Shown here piece after piece: positions 44,400 through 56,700 of a stretch of 64,000 nucleotides of DNA. The notes beneath the pieces are model-generated. The model made no database searches, was not told the origin of the DNA, and was given only the letters and a program-made list of their open reading frames with translations. Every line of letters begins with the position of its first letter. Positions within the stretch are counted from its first letter, which is position 1. The stretch comes from Nephrocerus scutellatus (Eukaryota; Arthropoda; Insecta; Diptera; Pipunculidae). The stretch lies in assembly GCA_947095585.1 (NCBI GenBank), contig OX352761.1:135624277-135688276 (forward strand), written 5' to 3'. A program made the position numbers and the translations under genes.

Positions 44400-47300
44400 A
44401 ACCATTGAAGCGACAGATTATTGAAAGTTATTTAGATGCATAATTTTTGCGAATTTAGAAATAATGAACACAATATTTTCAAACAAACAAATTTAGCTTA
44501 GAAAGCGCTTGATTGATTTTTTATTTTTGAGATTTTTGCGTAAGGAATGGAGTACAGGAGTATGATGCTGTAATGTATGTATAATTACGTTATAATTATA
44601 TTTGTTTTTAACAATGGCAGGACATAGTCACAGGTATACAAGTAAACAATCAAGAATTGATCGAGTCATGAAGATAAGGTTGTGGTGCAGATATCAAGTA
44701 GATTTATCATCTGCTGTAAAAAACTGAAATTTATCGTCCCATTTACAGTAAAAGTGGTTGGTTTTTCATAAGAAATGAGTTAAACTTCCTGATGATATAC
44801 AGCATTCCACTGAGATACCTTCAATCTTGACGTACACCTCAGCACATTTGTAAGCGGTGGCGATGTTAGTGTTTCTGTCCCCATCTTCTTCTATTAGGCA
44901 ACAACACTATCAATCACTTCTTAAGCAGCGTATTACCGAATATGGTAACCTCATTATATATTTTTTGCACTCCAACAAGCATAGGGATTTCGTTTAACAT
45001 CATCCTCTTGAAATATTATACATATATATATGAAGGTATATTCCTTCACCTTCTATTCCTGGTTATAATCCAGTCTCACTGAATACAGACACAAATTAGA
45101 GTAGATACGGTAGGTACACACCTACAAAGAAGCGATTTTTCGGTTGCTTTTGCTTAATCATCTACTTATAAACTCCCGACAGGCAAAACGGGTAAATTTG
45201 TGATTTACCTGTAGCACAGGTATATTAGAAGATTATATAGATGAAGGAACATGGCGAATCATTAGAGTTTTAAGAGTAAGATTAATACACATATCGACTT
45301 GTATGAAAAAAATTTGGTTTTTCCTATGAAATGCACGGTCGAGGTCAGATATGCGCTAAATATTTCGAGAAGGCATTGTGCCGTGCAAAGTGGTATTTCT
45401 ATCGGAAACATATCTTCAATACTTCGGAATATGTGAAGCTGGTAATCTTTTATAACGTAGGTAGTTTCGACAAAAAAAAAAACACGATTTTTTTTTTAAA
45501 AAATAGGGTGTTTTACGTTTCACCAAAAATTTAATGTTGAATAATTTAAACAAGTTAATTATTTTCTTATACTTATATATATATATATATATGAGTATCT
45601 TATTTATTTAGAAAAAAAAGGAGTTTTAGGCAAAAACAAAGAAACTTTTTATTCTTGAAATGTTGGGGGATTGTGTGGTAGTTCAAATATTTTTACTATA
45701 TACATATTAGGTATTACATCTATACCCTCTTTTATTTTTTGAAAATTACTGACAAATCATGAGTGGCATACAGAGCGAAAGCTGTACAAAACAGATTTTA
45801 GTCTTTATTCATTCGTTCATTTAGTAAAAACCAATAATGTGCTATGAATGCAGCAGTATTACAAATGCAAAAAAACGGTGTATTTTATGTGACATCGTTT
45901 TACCCTTCATTACTTTAAGGCGACACCCTGTGATGCATAACTTTTATCCTACCTGTTATTATATCTGTTTTCTTCCAGGAAATATATTTTATATGTAACA
46001 TCTTGATTTAAAATTGGTTTTTGTTTAATGTTTGAAAAACCTAAAACATAGAACGATTCCTAACCGTTGGCAAAAAATCATGTGAATAATTTACCTCCAG
46101 TATGTTTATTACCAAGGAAATTCTAATGAATACTTTTTTCTTTTTTTACTGGAACTGATACAGCTTGATATAGGTCCCAAGCAAGTTAGGCACTTTCTGT
46201 GAGTCTTTGCATATACAAATAAACACACGATATATGTACGTTTTAAAAATAAATATCAACAGTGATATTGCGCAACTTTAAATGCAAGAGTCTTGCAGTC
46301 TTGCATACATATTCTTGGTCTTGCACACTCAGTCTTGGTCTTGATCCTGGTCTTGCAACTGAATGTCAGCAGCGTATTTAAGCAATTTCAATAATGTGCT
46401 CTTATAATCTACCTGATATCATAAATTAAAAATCGAAACTAATCAACTTACCTTTAAAAAATTCGTTATCTTTTTACACTTACAAAAAAAAACAAGCCAC
46501 CAAGGTAGACCAAGTACTCAATCAATATACAAGATCTTTATTAACCCAAATTCAGAGCATAGATTATTTTTCTCTCGAAATGCATGCTCTATATCCTATC
46601 TCATGTCAGCAATTAGAAGACCTTACCTCGTTAGCTTAGATCTTAGCAGTATTGGAAAGGTAGGTAATAATGATATTCTGTTTACAAAGGAAAACTTTGT
46701 ATTTAAATGTTTGATAAATAATCTAAATATAGTAGAAGCCGAATAGAGTTGTTCAAAGAATGACAGTAGTTTGGTTATCGTATGTGTCCAGTACTGGATT
46801 CAACCGATACGTTGTTGGGTGTAGTTCTAGGAGTCCGGCCTTGGACAGCAATTGCTTTGATTTCTACCAATTAATTAAATACAACAATTTTACATTAACC
46901 TTTGTTTTAATGGTTTGTTATATTTGATAAATATAATTTTTTATGTTAAATATATAGAAAAAGTAATTACAATATTTATTTCTCTACGATTTATTGCAAT
47001 TGCATTTATCTTCCTACACAAAAAGAAGAAACAATTGAAAGTTATTTTGATTCCTATTATGACTATTTTTAGTTAATAAAGAGATATGATGAATTTTATT
47101 TTGCACACATGGCAGCTGATATTTTCTTTTTAATTAATTCTTGTGTATAAAAAAGTATTGATCACATGATTAAGACTTACATCATGCTCAGATAGATGCA
47201 GGTCTTTTTAATGAAAATTCCTTACCGATTTCGACAAAAAGTTGTGTTTATTTTTTGTTTGTTTCAGTAACTTTAACTTTAAATTCATCTAAATTTGTAA

Positions 47301-47570
47301 ATTCACCTTAATTTTAGTTATTGTATTCTTTTCGTTTGCTTTTCTTGCACATTTTAACATATTATTTTTATTAATTAAGTTACTCTATAATGTTTTCACA
47401 ATATGAATATGGGGTTTTTTCTTAATAAAAATTCATTACTAATTATTGAAACTAAATTGCTAAATTGCACATTTAAGATAAATATTCATTTTAATATTGT
47501 ATAATTAAGTTTGTTGTTCGATATAATTTTCATATAGAATACATTCATGATATTGTTTTAAAATAAAAAA
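44400..47570. other. tok-tld intergenic region
   Basis: AT-rich. Contains a (TA)n run near 45574-45592 and a TCTTG-rich tandem stretch at 46285-46360. No coding region recognised. It probably holds tld regulatory sequence, given its position, but no specific sites are evident. Confidence 0.4.
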
Positions 47571-47572
47571 CA

Positions 47573-47578
47573 TTTTAT
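47573..47578 (-). promoter_or_regulatory. tok: Candidate polyadenylation signal of tok
   Basis: AATAAA on the minus strand about 190 bases past the tok stop. Confidence 0.4.
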
Positions 47579-47766
47579 TGCTTTTTTGTTGGTTATAGGG
47601 TGTTGATACAGAAAATAAAGACATGTGAAAAGTTAAATTGCCAATATGCGCAATGCAATGTGGATTTCGTTCTGAATTTGGCTCATTCGATACATAATCA
47701 TGCCCCGTTATACATATCTAATATTGATATGATTTCTATATTATAATATGTTAGAAAATAAAATTC

Positions 47767-50700
47767 CTAAAATCTATTTTGATAACGATTTCTCGGTCTA
47801 TAAGGGGAGTGAACAACAAGGTGATTTTCACTGAAATCGCTGTAGTCATCGCTTTCATGCGTTTCCTGTTTGTAAATGCTCTTTAGATAGCCAGGGAATG
47901 GTGTTACCATTTCGGAACTATATGAATTTGTGTCCTCATCGCTGTTTTCAAAGGGATCAACAGCAACATATGACGCAGAGAATCCTTTTAATGTTACTGA
48001 ACTATCAGTTTTAAGCCGGACTAGAAGCGAGTCCGTCAGTGAGATTATATCTTGAGGAGCCTTACATGTAGATACAAGAATTATTGAGGACCCGTTTTAA
48101 AATTGTCTGCGCTTTGCTTTCGAGCATACGAAAATTCGTCACTTACCTTGTTTCCACAAAACTGACCATACATTGGCCCACTAGTGTCTTCCATTCCAGA
48201 GAAAACTTGAACATAATCGAATGTGCAGTTCTCGTTTGTCTCAAGATCAAACGTAAGGAAGATAAGCTGAACTTTACTGCTGTCAGACATGGCTTGAATT
48301 GTCCATTCGCATTCCATACCTTCGTCGTAGTTTTGTACTCCAAACCTCGCATGTGAATAGAATTGTTGAATTTTATTTGTTGCCCGTAGATAACCGCCAC
48401 ATGCTGAAAATTATTTAGAAGTTATTATGGTGCTATGGAAATTGCACAGAGATTTATAAACGTTTTGTGGAAAAAACTCAATTGATCTATACTACTTACT
48501 TTCTACTAATATTTATGCCCAATCAGTATTATCTTAATATATAACATGTTAGCTAATAAAAAAAAACATTTTTAATTTAAAACGTTTGAAACGAGTACTG
48601 TGCGCGTATAACGCGAAGACCGCTTATCCGATATACCTGAAACTTTGTGATGTGGTGGGGACGGTTGGGCTGGTTGTTTATAGGGGGTTAGTGTGGTAAT
48701 GGTGTTGAGGGGGTTGACGTGGTTGGTGGTTTGACTGGAAGACCGTGATTTTTTTTTTATACATAAACTTATTTCCAAGGGACAACTCACTGAATGACTG
48801 AATAACAATAAGGTGGGCTATACCTATTGGGCTATTAAAATTATAATTCAAATAAACATAATAATAATAATAGTGTTGTTATATGTGATGAGGGGGGAGG
48901 GATATCTCAATGTTGATCTTGAAGGGTCTTGGTGGTCAGTTGGAGGGGCTGGGTATTTCATCTAGATATTAATATAAATATACATAAAATGTAATGCTTT
49001 AAACACCTCTTTTCTTTCACAGCTTTGATTTGAAAAAATTATTTCCATCATAAATGGCTTCCGAGTAGGAAAATGCTTATAGTTGTACGATTTAACTTAC
49101 ATGTTGAATGGGTGGCTGCAAATCCTTTTCGTTGTTTATTTTTGTCAGTCTTAAGTATCATATACATCTGATTCGTTGAAGCCGATATGGGATATGGTAT
49201 TTTGTCGCCACAGAATACTCCCAAATTCGAGCTATTCTCAGATTCACCATCATAGATAGCAACATGATCGTAAGCGCATTCCTATCAATAAAAAGCGGCA
49301 ATTTTAATTAATGAAAACAAGATTGTCAGCTTAGCAAGCTATACAAAGACACACACACACACATACCTGATGTGATTCCACGTCAAACTGATTGAAAATC
49401 ATTTTTATTCGATGCCCTGGCGTTGTCGTAAAATGCCACACACAATCAACATTTGGCGGATATGAATCAGGAAAATTGGGACTGTAGATTATTCCAAAGG
49501 GAGCGATGATTTCATACTTGCATTCGCCCTCCTTGCAATCATGACCATTCTCGTGCAACGTGTATCCATTGTGGCACGAGCAAACATACGAACCGATTGT
49601 GTTCCGACATTCATGTTGGCATCCGCCATTATTCACCGAACATTCATCAATATCGGTAAAGAAGACCGCTGCAAATCCGCTTCGTTGAATGGATTTATCT
49701 GAATGAAATTCAACGCGAAGCGCATTGCCTTCGGATGTTGCTACTGGTGGTATATAGTTGCCGCAATATGTTGCAATGCGCTTCAAGCGATTTTCGCTTA
49801 ATTTCGAATAAATCGTTACGGAATCATATCCGCAATCTGATTGCTGATGTGCAGTTCCTTCCAAATCGAAATGAGTGAAATTTAGTGAAATTTTATGTCT
49901 TGGCGGTGCGATTATCTCCCATATGCATTCTTTGAGAATTGGATAGACGTCGGGAAAAGAAGGCGATGTGATGGTCCCGTTCATGGCTTCGATGACGCCT
50001 CCACAAGCATCTATGAGAACGGAATAGGATACAATATTATAAATGACATTCTTCTTGTTTTCTCTGACAGCGCAAAAAAATTACGTGTTATTTATTGAAA
50101 CGTTTCCATTTTAGAGGTACACGTTTAACTTCAACCAAGCAAAATAAAATAAATAAATAAAATGAGACTACTTAAAGCAGATACTCGAAAGAAACGCTAC
50201 GCTACGCGAGTAAAAAAAAACTATAGCGGCCCCTCGGTCAAAGTGTCCAATTTCTTCCAAAATATAAAAAAACATGGTCCGCTTTTTATATACTGTCAAA
50301 ATATGACAGTTTATGCTTTCTTGGAAAACAACATCTTAAGAAGCTATAATGAACGGTTTTTGAACTTTTGCGGAACGGACAGTCATACGGAAATGGGGTT
50401 AATATATCACATTAAATAGGGTATTTTCTTCAAGTTTAAGTATCCTCAGTGTGAAATTTTGTGAGACATTTTGTGAGACATTTTCACAATCTTAAGTACT
50501 TTAAGAAATTATTATCAAATAACCGTAGGTATTTCCAAGTCATATAAACTTATACTCGTATATTTTGATCAGCCACTTACCCTCGCAGTGTTTCTTGTCG
50601 CTGTGCAACTCATAGCCAATGTGACAACTGCACTCATAACCACCTAACGTATTAATGCATTCATGTTCACAGCCGTGATTCATCGTTTCACACTCGTCGA

Positions 50701-53700
50701 CTTCTTTCATAAAAATCGCTGAAAATCCCGCCTTCTGCACTGAACTGTCCGAAAAAAACTTTACAAACATTGTATTGGAGCTTGATCTGGATTCGAAAAT
50801 AAAAGAAAAATCAATTAAGTTACAATACCAAGAGATAGATTTTTATAGATAGATAGGATGGCAGCACACAGTCCGTTTAAAACGTAACTAACTTCATATT
50901 TGGTGGTGGCTTATAGCCACAAAAAACTCCAATCAAATCCGCCTTTGAGCTATTTCCATCGTGAACTTCAACATAATCGTATACACAGCTATCATGATTT
51001 TCAACTTCGAACGATTGGAATTTCAGTGCTACTTGGTATCCTTTCGGGACAGTTATTTTCCAAACACATTCCTTATTTGGTAAATACTCAAGTGGATAGT
51101 TTGGCGATTCGAGACGACCATCAGAATCATCAACAGAAAGTTCACCACCACAAATCGCTGCAGAGAAGCAAAATATAAAATATAAAAACAAATTATATAA
51201 CGGGACGTAAAATGAAAATTGAAAGAAGCCAAAAAAACTTTGTACAGTGAGCGATTAAAAATAGCTTTGAAAAAGCAAAACACTTTAACTTTAGTATAGT
51301 AATATTCAACGTAGCGAAGAACAGAGTCAAAAAAAAATATTCATAAAGAAATATTCTGCGGTTTTCCGTTTTCGCGTTAAGTTTGAAATGCATTTTTTAA
51401 ATAAGTAAATGACTATAATCAGAGACACTATTACGTATTCTAAGCTTAAAGGAAGTGAAGCTATCAGTGGGATAAATACATTTTTACATGCCATTAAATA
51501 AGAGTCAGATGCCAAAGAATAAAAAGTGTATTTCACTACGAATTTTGGGCTTTGCCTCGATGTACTTTATATATTTAACTTTAACTTGGTTGGTTACCTT
51601 GCAGTTGACAACCAACCACCTGAACTGAAACTGAACTGAAACTGAGCTAAAACTGAACTGAAACTGGACTGAAATTTAACTGAAACTTAGCTGATCATAT
51701 AAATACTCGTAGCCATACCAATTTTTTTAACGTTTATAAACATTTTTTTATGTGTACATATATAGGGTGTCCAAACAAGAGCGTAGGGTTGTACGGTGAT
51801 TTTTTGGACATTTGTCACGTACAGACCACGCGATTTAAGAATATGGAGAAGTGTTCAAACCAACAACGTTTAATTATTGTAAAAACACATTACAAAAATG
51901 GTGAAAGTTTTGCGAAAACAATTCGCCAATTACGTCAAATCCGGCGCACTTGTTGGGACCCTTTATAAGCTCATTGCCAAGGGAAACATCGTGAATGCCG
52001 TCACAGCAATAAAGTGGACTATACCCTTTATTAAAATTAAAAAATCGTAGGAATATTATTTACAATATATCACATTCCTCACGTTTGTAGCTGATTTCAA
52101 TTTATTTTGTCAGAATTCGCCCTAATTCATTAAAAAAGCAAGCAATACGGAAAACAACAACGAAACTAAAACGACGCGAATCCTTAATAAAAAATATGGA
52201 AAGTGTGTGCAATTTATTATTTTGTTGGTTGAATTGTTTATGATGGTCAGCTTACCCTCATAGTCTGCCTTGAAACCACGATGACCCGCATTTCGACGTG
52301 TATTGACATACGTCAGAAGCATTCGACTAGAAACTGTTGTCACTGTTTCAGAAGCTGCTTTACCACAAAAACGTCCAATTAGTGGCGATTTAAAATAGTA
52401 TCCATCGCGTACTTCCAAATAGTCTGTTTGGCATTTGTCCGATTTGAAAATATTCTACAGAAACAACAACAAAAATAAGAAAATTAGAAAAAAATTTCCA
52501 TCCTCTGGTAGCTTTAACTAAAACCAAAAATCCCTGACATACCAAATTTTCTAAATGCAAGACAATCCGTTCACCGTGCGTAGCCGTGATGCGCCATTCA
52601 CAGCGTTCCGTTTCATTGACAGGGCCGGCTAAAAAATACGATGGACTTACAAAACTGCCAGTGTTCTCCTGGAAAGTTCGTCCACACTTGGGACACTTAT
52701 ATAGGAGATTCGCTTGCGAAATATCACCACTGCTCAGCCTTAATCGTTGACCAATTTCCGGACGTTTTTTGCCTTTCATTTCGATTGGTAATATCGTATC
52801 GAGATATGTCCCCTTCGAAAATGTATTTCGAGCGTAATGCATTATGGAATCGTAGTCATATGACATTCCGAGTGAGTCGACCTCTTCCGGAGTCAATTTG
52901 TTGAAGTTATAATCTTGCCCTTTCATTATGTTATTGTGCTCGATGACGACGTGCTTCTCTCTGTCTGGTCGAGTGTGCTCATGCCAGAAACCGACTACGT
53001 GTCCTAGTTCGTGGACCACAATGCCAAACTTATCACAGTTCCGTCCAATAGAAATGGCTTGTGGACCGTTGCCCCGTTTACCAACAAAAGAACAACAGCT
53101 AAACATAAAAGGAAAAAATTGTTGTGATTCATAGTTAAGTGCATAGTTGGATAAACATGTAAAGAGAGACAAGTAGAGGTATATGTATGCTATTAGGTTA
53201 GACGAGTTGGCCAAAACCACAAAAGAAAAAGCGAAAAAAGAGCTGCACTGCACATCAATCGATTTTAGGAACAAAGTATGATAAAGGATTTTCAAAAGTG
53301 AATTTTCCGCGGATTTGAATATGCATAAATGCTAACTTGTTTGGGTTAGTGTGCGCAGCGCAAAAACATGCGGCTTACTTCGTTTGCATAATCCTATCGC
53401 TTGCAGTGCACAGCTTTGTGCCCACTCTAAGGCTAACTTAAAACGTGGTGGATTTTATATACTACCGCAGAGGCAATGCAAGCAGACTCGTATCTGGAAC
53501 AATAACTACTTACCCACAACTTCGTACTGTGAAGACAATATAATTCGGATGTATCTCTGGGTCACGCTCGACGAATTTGATGCATGTGAAGTTTTCCCAA
53601 TGTCTCATCGCTTGCTTGAACAGCGCTTTGTGTAATCCACTAAAGTTGCCATCGATTTCATATGGGATAACTCCATAATCCCATACTCGCTCCTTTTTTG

Positions 53701-56700
53701 CTGTCACAGCTCGAGCCATGCGATGATGATGCTCTAATTGTTTGAAGTTTCTGTATGGGATTAAAAAAATACAAAAAACGTATCCGATGCACTCATGTGT
53801 GTAAAAAAAGTGTTTTGCTGTGGTTCTTGTCATTTTCATATTTCGACAATATACGATATAATGGTTTCGTTTGTGCGTTTTTTAAAGATATTTTTTTTAC
53901 TATTTTGAATTGAAAATACGTATTTTGGTTTTTGTCTTTAAGGTTTTATTTCTTTTCTGAAGGGTTAATTTAAAGCTCAATAGATACTCGCAAAAACTGA
54001 CTTCTGAATATCTGATGGAGAGTTAAAATTTAAGTCCGGCAGTTAACGGTCTAACATCCTTTAATATCAGTTATTTATTTAGCATAGGAACTGCAATATT
54101 TGAATGTTGAAATGCCAAGGAGCCCGTTGCATCTTATTGTATATGATCGGAATGATGCTTTGTAAAATTGGAAGATTAGATAGGAAATGACTGGGCTGCT
54201 GCAATATAAAAACCCCGCCAAATATATTCCTTTTTAGTTGCACCAGTCGTACAAAATCAACCGAAAGCAAGATAAGCATAGGATAGCCTCAAAACTAAAC
54301 TAGTGGTGGACGACGTAGATCGGAGGGGATGTACTATTAGGGTATTGGTTCTGTCTAGGCCCAGTAACTGAACTTATATTGAAAAAGCTGAAATCACTGA
54401 TGCCAGCCTTATTAAGTGCCCATTGCACTACGTGAGTTGGTGGAGTCCGCAGTGGTATAAATTACGAATTTCTTTGTTCCGGATCTGGTGCGGATCCATT
54501 TTATTTAGGGATGTTTGTCTATGGGTTTTGCTTTCTCGGGATCATGTCCCTAGAAGACTTTGGAGTATAGCCTTCCAGACAGATGTCCACGTTAATCCAA
54601 AGAAAGTTCCTGTAAAACCCATGGCTCGAGAATCAAATATTCTGTATTTCTATTAAGTTTTTTAATTTATGCCAACAACAAGCATCAATTTACTATCATA
54701 TACAGGGTGTATCCGTTAAGGTGGCAAATACTTAAAGGGATAATTCCTTAGTTGATTTCGTGAAAAAATCGTGTGGGAGGGGGGGTCTATTTTCAACCGT
54801 TGCGGTATACGTAGCGTTTAAATGCGAAGAGACGTACATAACTTCACACCCTGTAACTTTTGAACGCTTCTAGCTACAAGGTCACTGTTATTCAAGAGTT
54901 ATACGGTGTGAAGTCATGTAAGGTCAAAAGTATGTTTTCGTTTATTTTACAAACTTTAATTTTTAACCCTGCTCCTGTTGACCGAATGCACAAATATTGT
55001 GAGGTGGATTTCATAGGCTTTAATGTTGCATTTCTCAAAAAAAATTATCCAAGAGCGATTTTCGAAATATTCGCGTTTGAAAATAAAATTTAAAAAAATA
55101 AAAAACATTTTTGGATTTTGACGACGTTTATATCGGTAACGGTTTCAAAAATTTAAAAAAATGTTAAGTATATTATCTTATAAATTTAATTTTCTTTCTA
55201 AAATGACGAACAGTGACCTTGTAGCTAGAAGCGTTGAAGAGTTACAGGGTGTGAAGTGATGTAAGGTCAAAAGTACGTATCTTCGCATTTAAACGCTACC
55301 GTACACCGCAGGGGTTGAATAGACCCTCCCCCCCTCCCATACGATTTTTTTTCACGAAATTAACAAAGGAATCACTTCTTTAAGTATTTGCCACCTTAAC
55401 GGAGACACCTTGTATACCAGCAAATATTGGAATATTATTTACATATAGAACATTAAAAGAATGTAACTTTTCTAGATGGATACCCAAAAGTGAAATTGAA
55501 TATGAACTCGCTGCCAAATTACATTCAAGAACAAATGGAAAATATAAATTTGAACTTACGCGTTTACATTAAGCGGTTTGAATAAACCCGGCAATTACCA
55601 CCCCAATTTAAGTGAGCGGTAAACATAGAGTGGGTTTAGAAACTCAAATCAAACAAAATCGGAAAAACTTACTCCTCATTTTGCAATTGCATTTCCAACG
55701 ATGTGTTCACTTCGGCATTGATTGCGTCCATTGTTGATTTCCTTTTTGTTAGGACTTCCAGTTCGTCTGTATTTTTTGACGAATAATTAAAACTTTTAGC
55801 ACCATTTATGAATTTATGATGATGACTACCGCCAACAATTTCTGGCGATGATGATGGCTTGAATCCTAAAGTGGATATTGTGCCGCCATTGGACTGATGG
55901 GCTGCATTTTTGTTAGTATTTCGATGATTTTTAGCAAAATCATCTATGGTTTGAACTGGACGGTTGAGTTCTTCTTTTAAACGTTTCAACTTTGCGGTAT
56001 AGTCAGTGCGAATACTTTCAGAACTCCGACTAAACAAATGAAAATAAATTATTATTGTTTTTGTTAAAATGTTTTCCAACAGAGCGGAATTGATGACAAA
56101 ACACTTTTCAATTTTAGCTATTGTGATCTATTTTTGATACTCCTTTTTTAATTTAGTTGTGATATAAACAGATAAAAACAGATAAAAAAGAAATGAAAAA
56201 ACTTTTAAAATATCTTTAAATTATGGTGACTCTAAGAAATGGCATTTGAAATTTCAAATTTCATATGGAAGTACTGCAATTTTTATTTTATTCTGGTCAG
56301 GGATAAATATACTATACATTCTTTCGAAGATTACAAGTGTTTCGTAAAAATATAGTGCTACCATCCTCAACTCACCGATTTTTACGCCCACGACGATGCC
56401 TTTTGCGAACTATTCCATCTGCACGCAGAAACTCGACTTCCTCAAGCTTCACTCCATTTCCGCCAGCGTTACTATAAACATTCGGCATTGTTGATCTCTG
56501 TGTCGGCACTGATGTCGGTAAAATAATAACTTTTTTCTGCGACACAAAATTGTTACCGGTATCGTCTTCAATATCCTTTGTGTTCGATTGTATTTTTCGT
56601 CGGTCAACATTTCGAATGCCAGCGTGAACCGATTCAATCGACGACTTATGCCGTTTTTCGACTTCGCTTGGATAAGTGGATTCAATTTTGCTACCAACAA

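Noticed and set aside
48081..48146. Extension of the tok CUB5 frame past FCGNK
   Set aside because: A GTAAGT donor and the next exon starting [11 protein letters not shown] give the conserved order seen also in tld.
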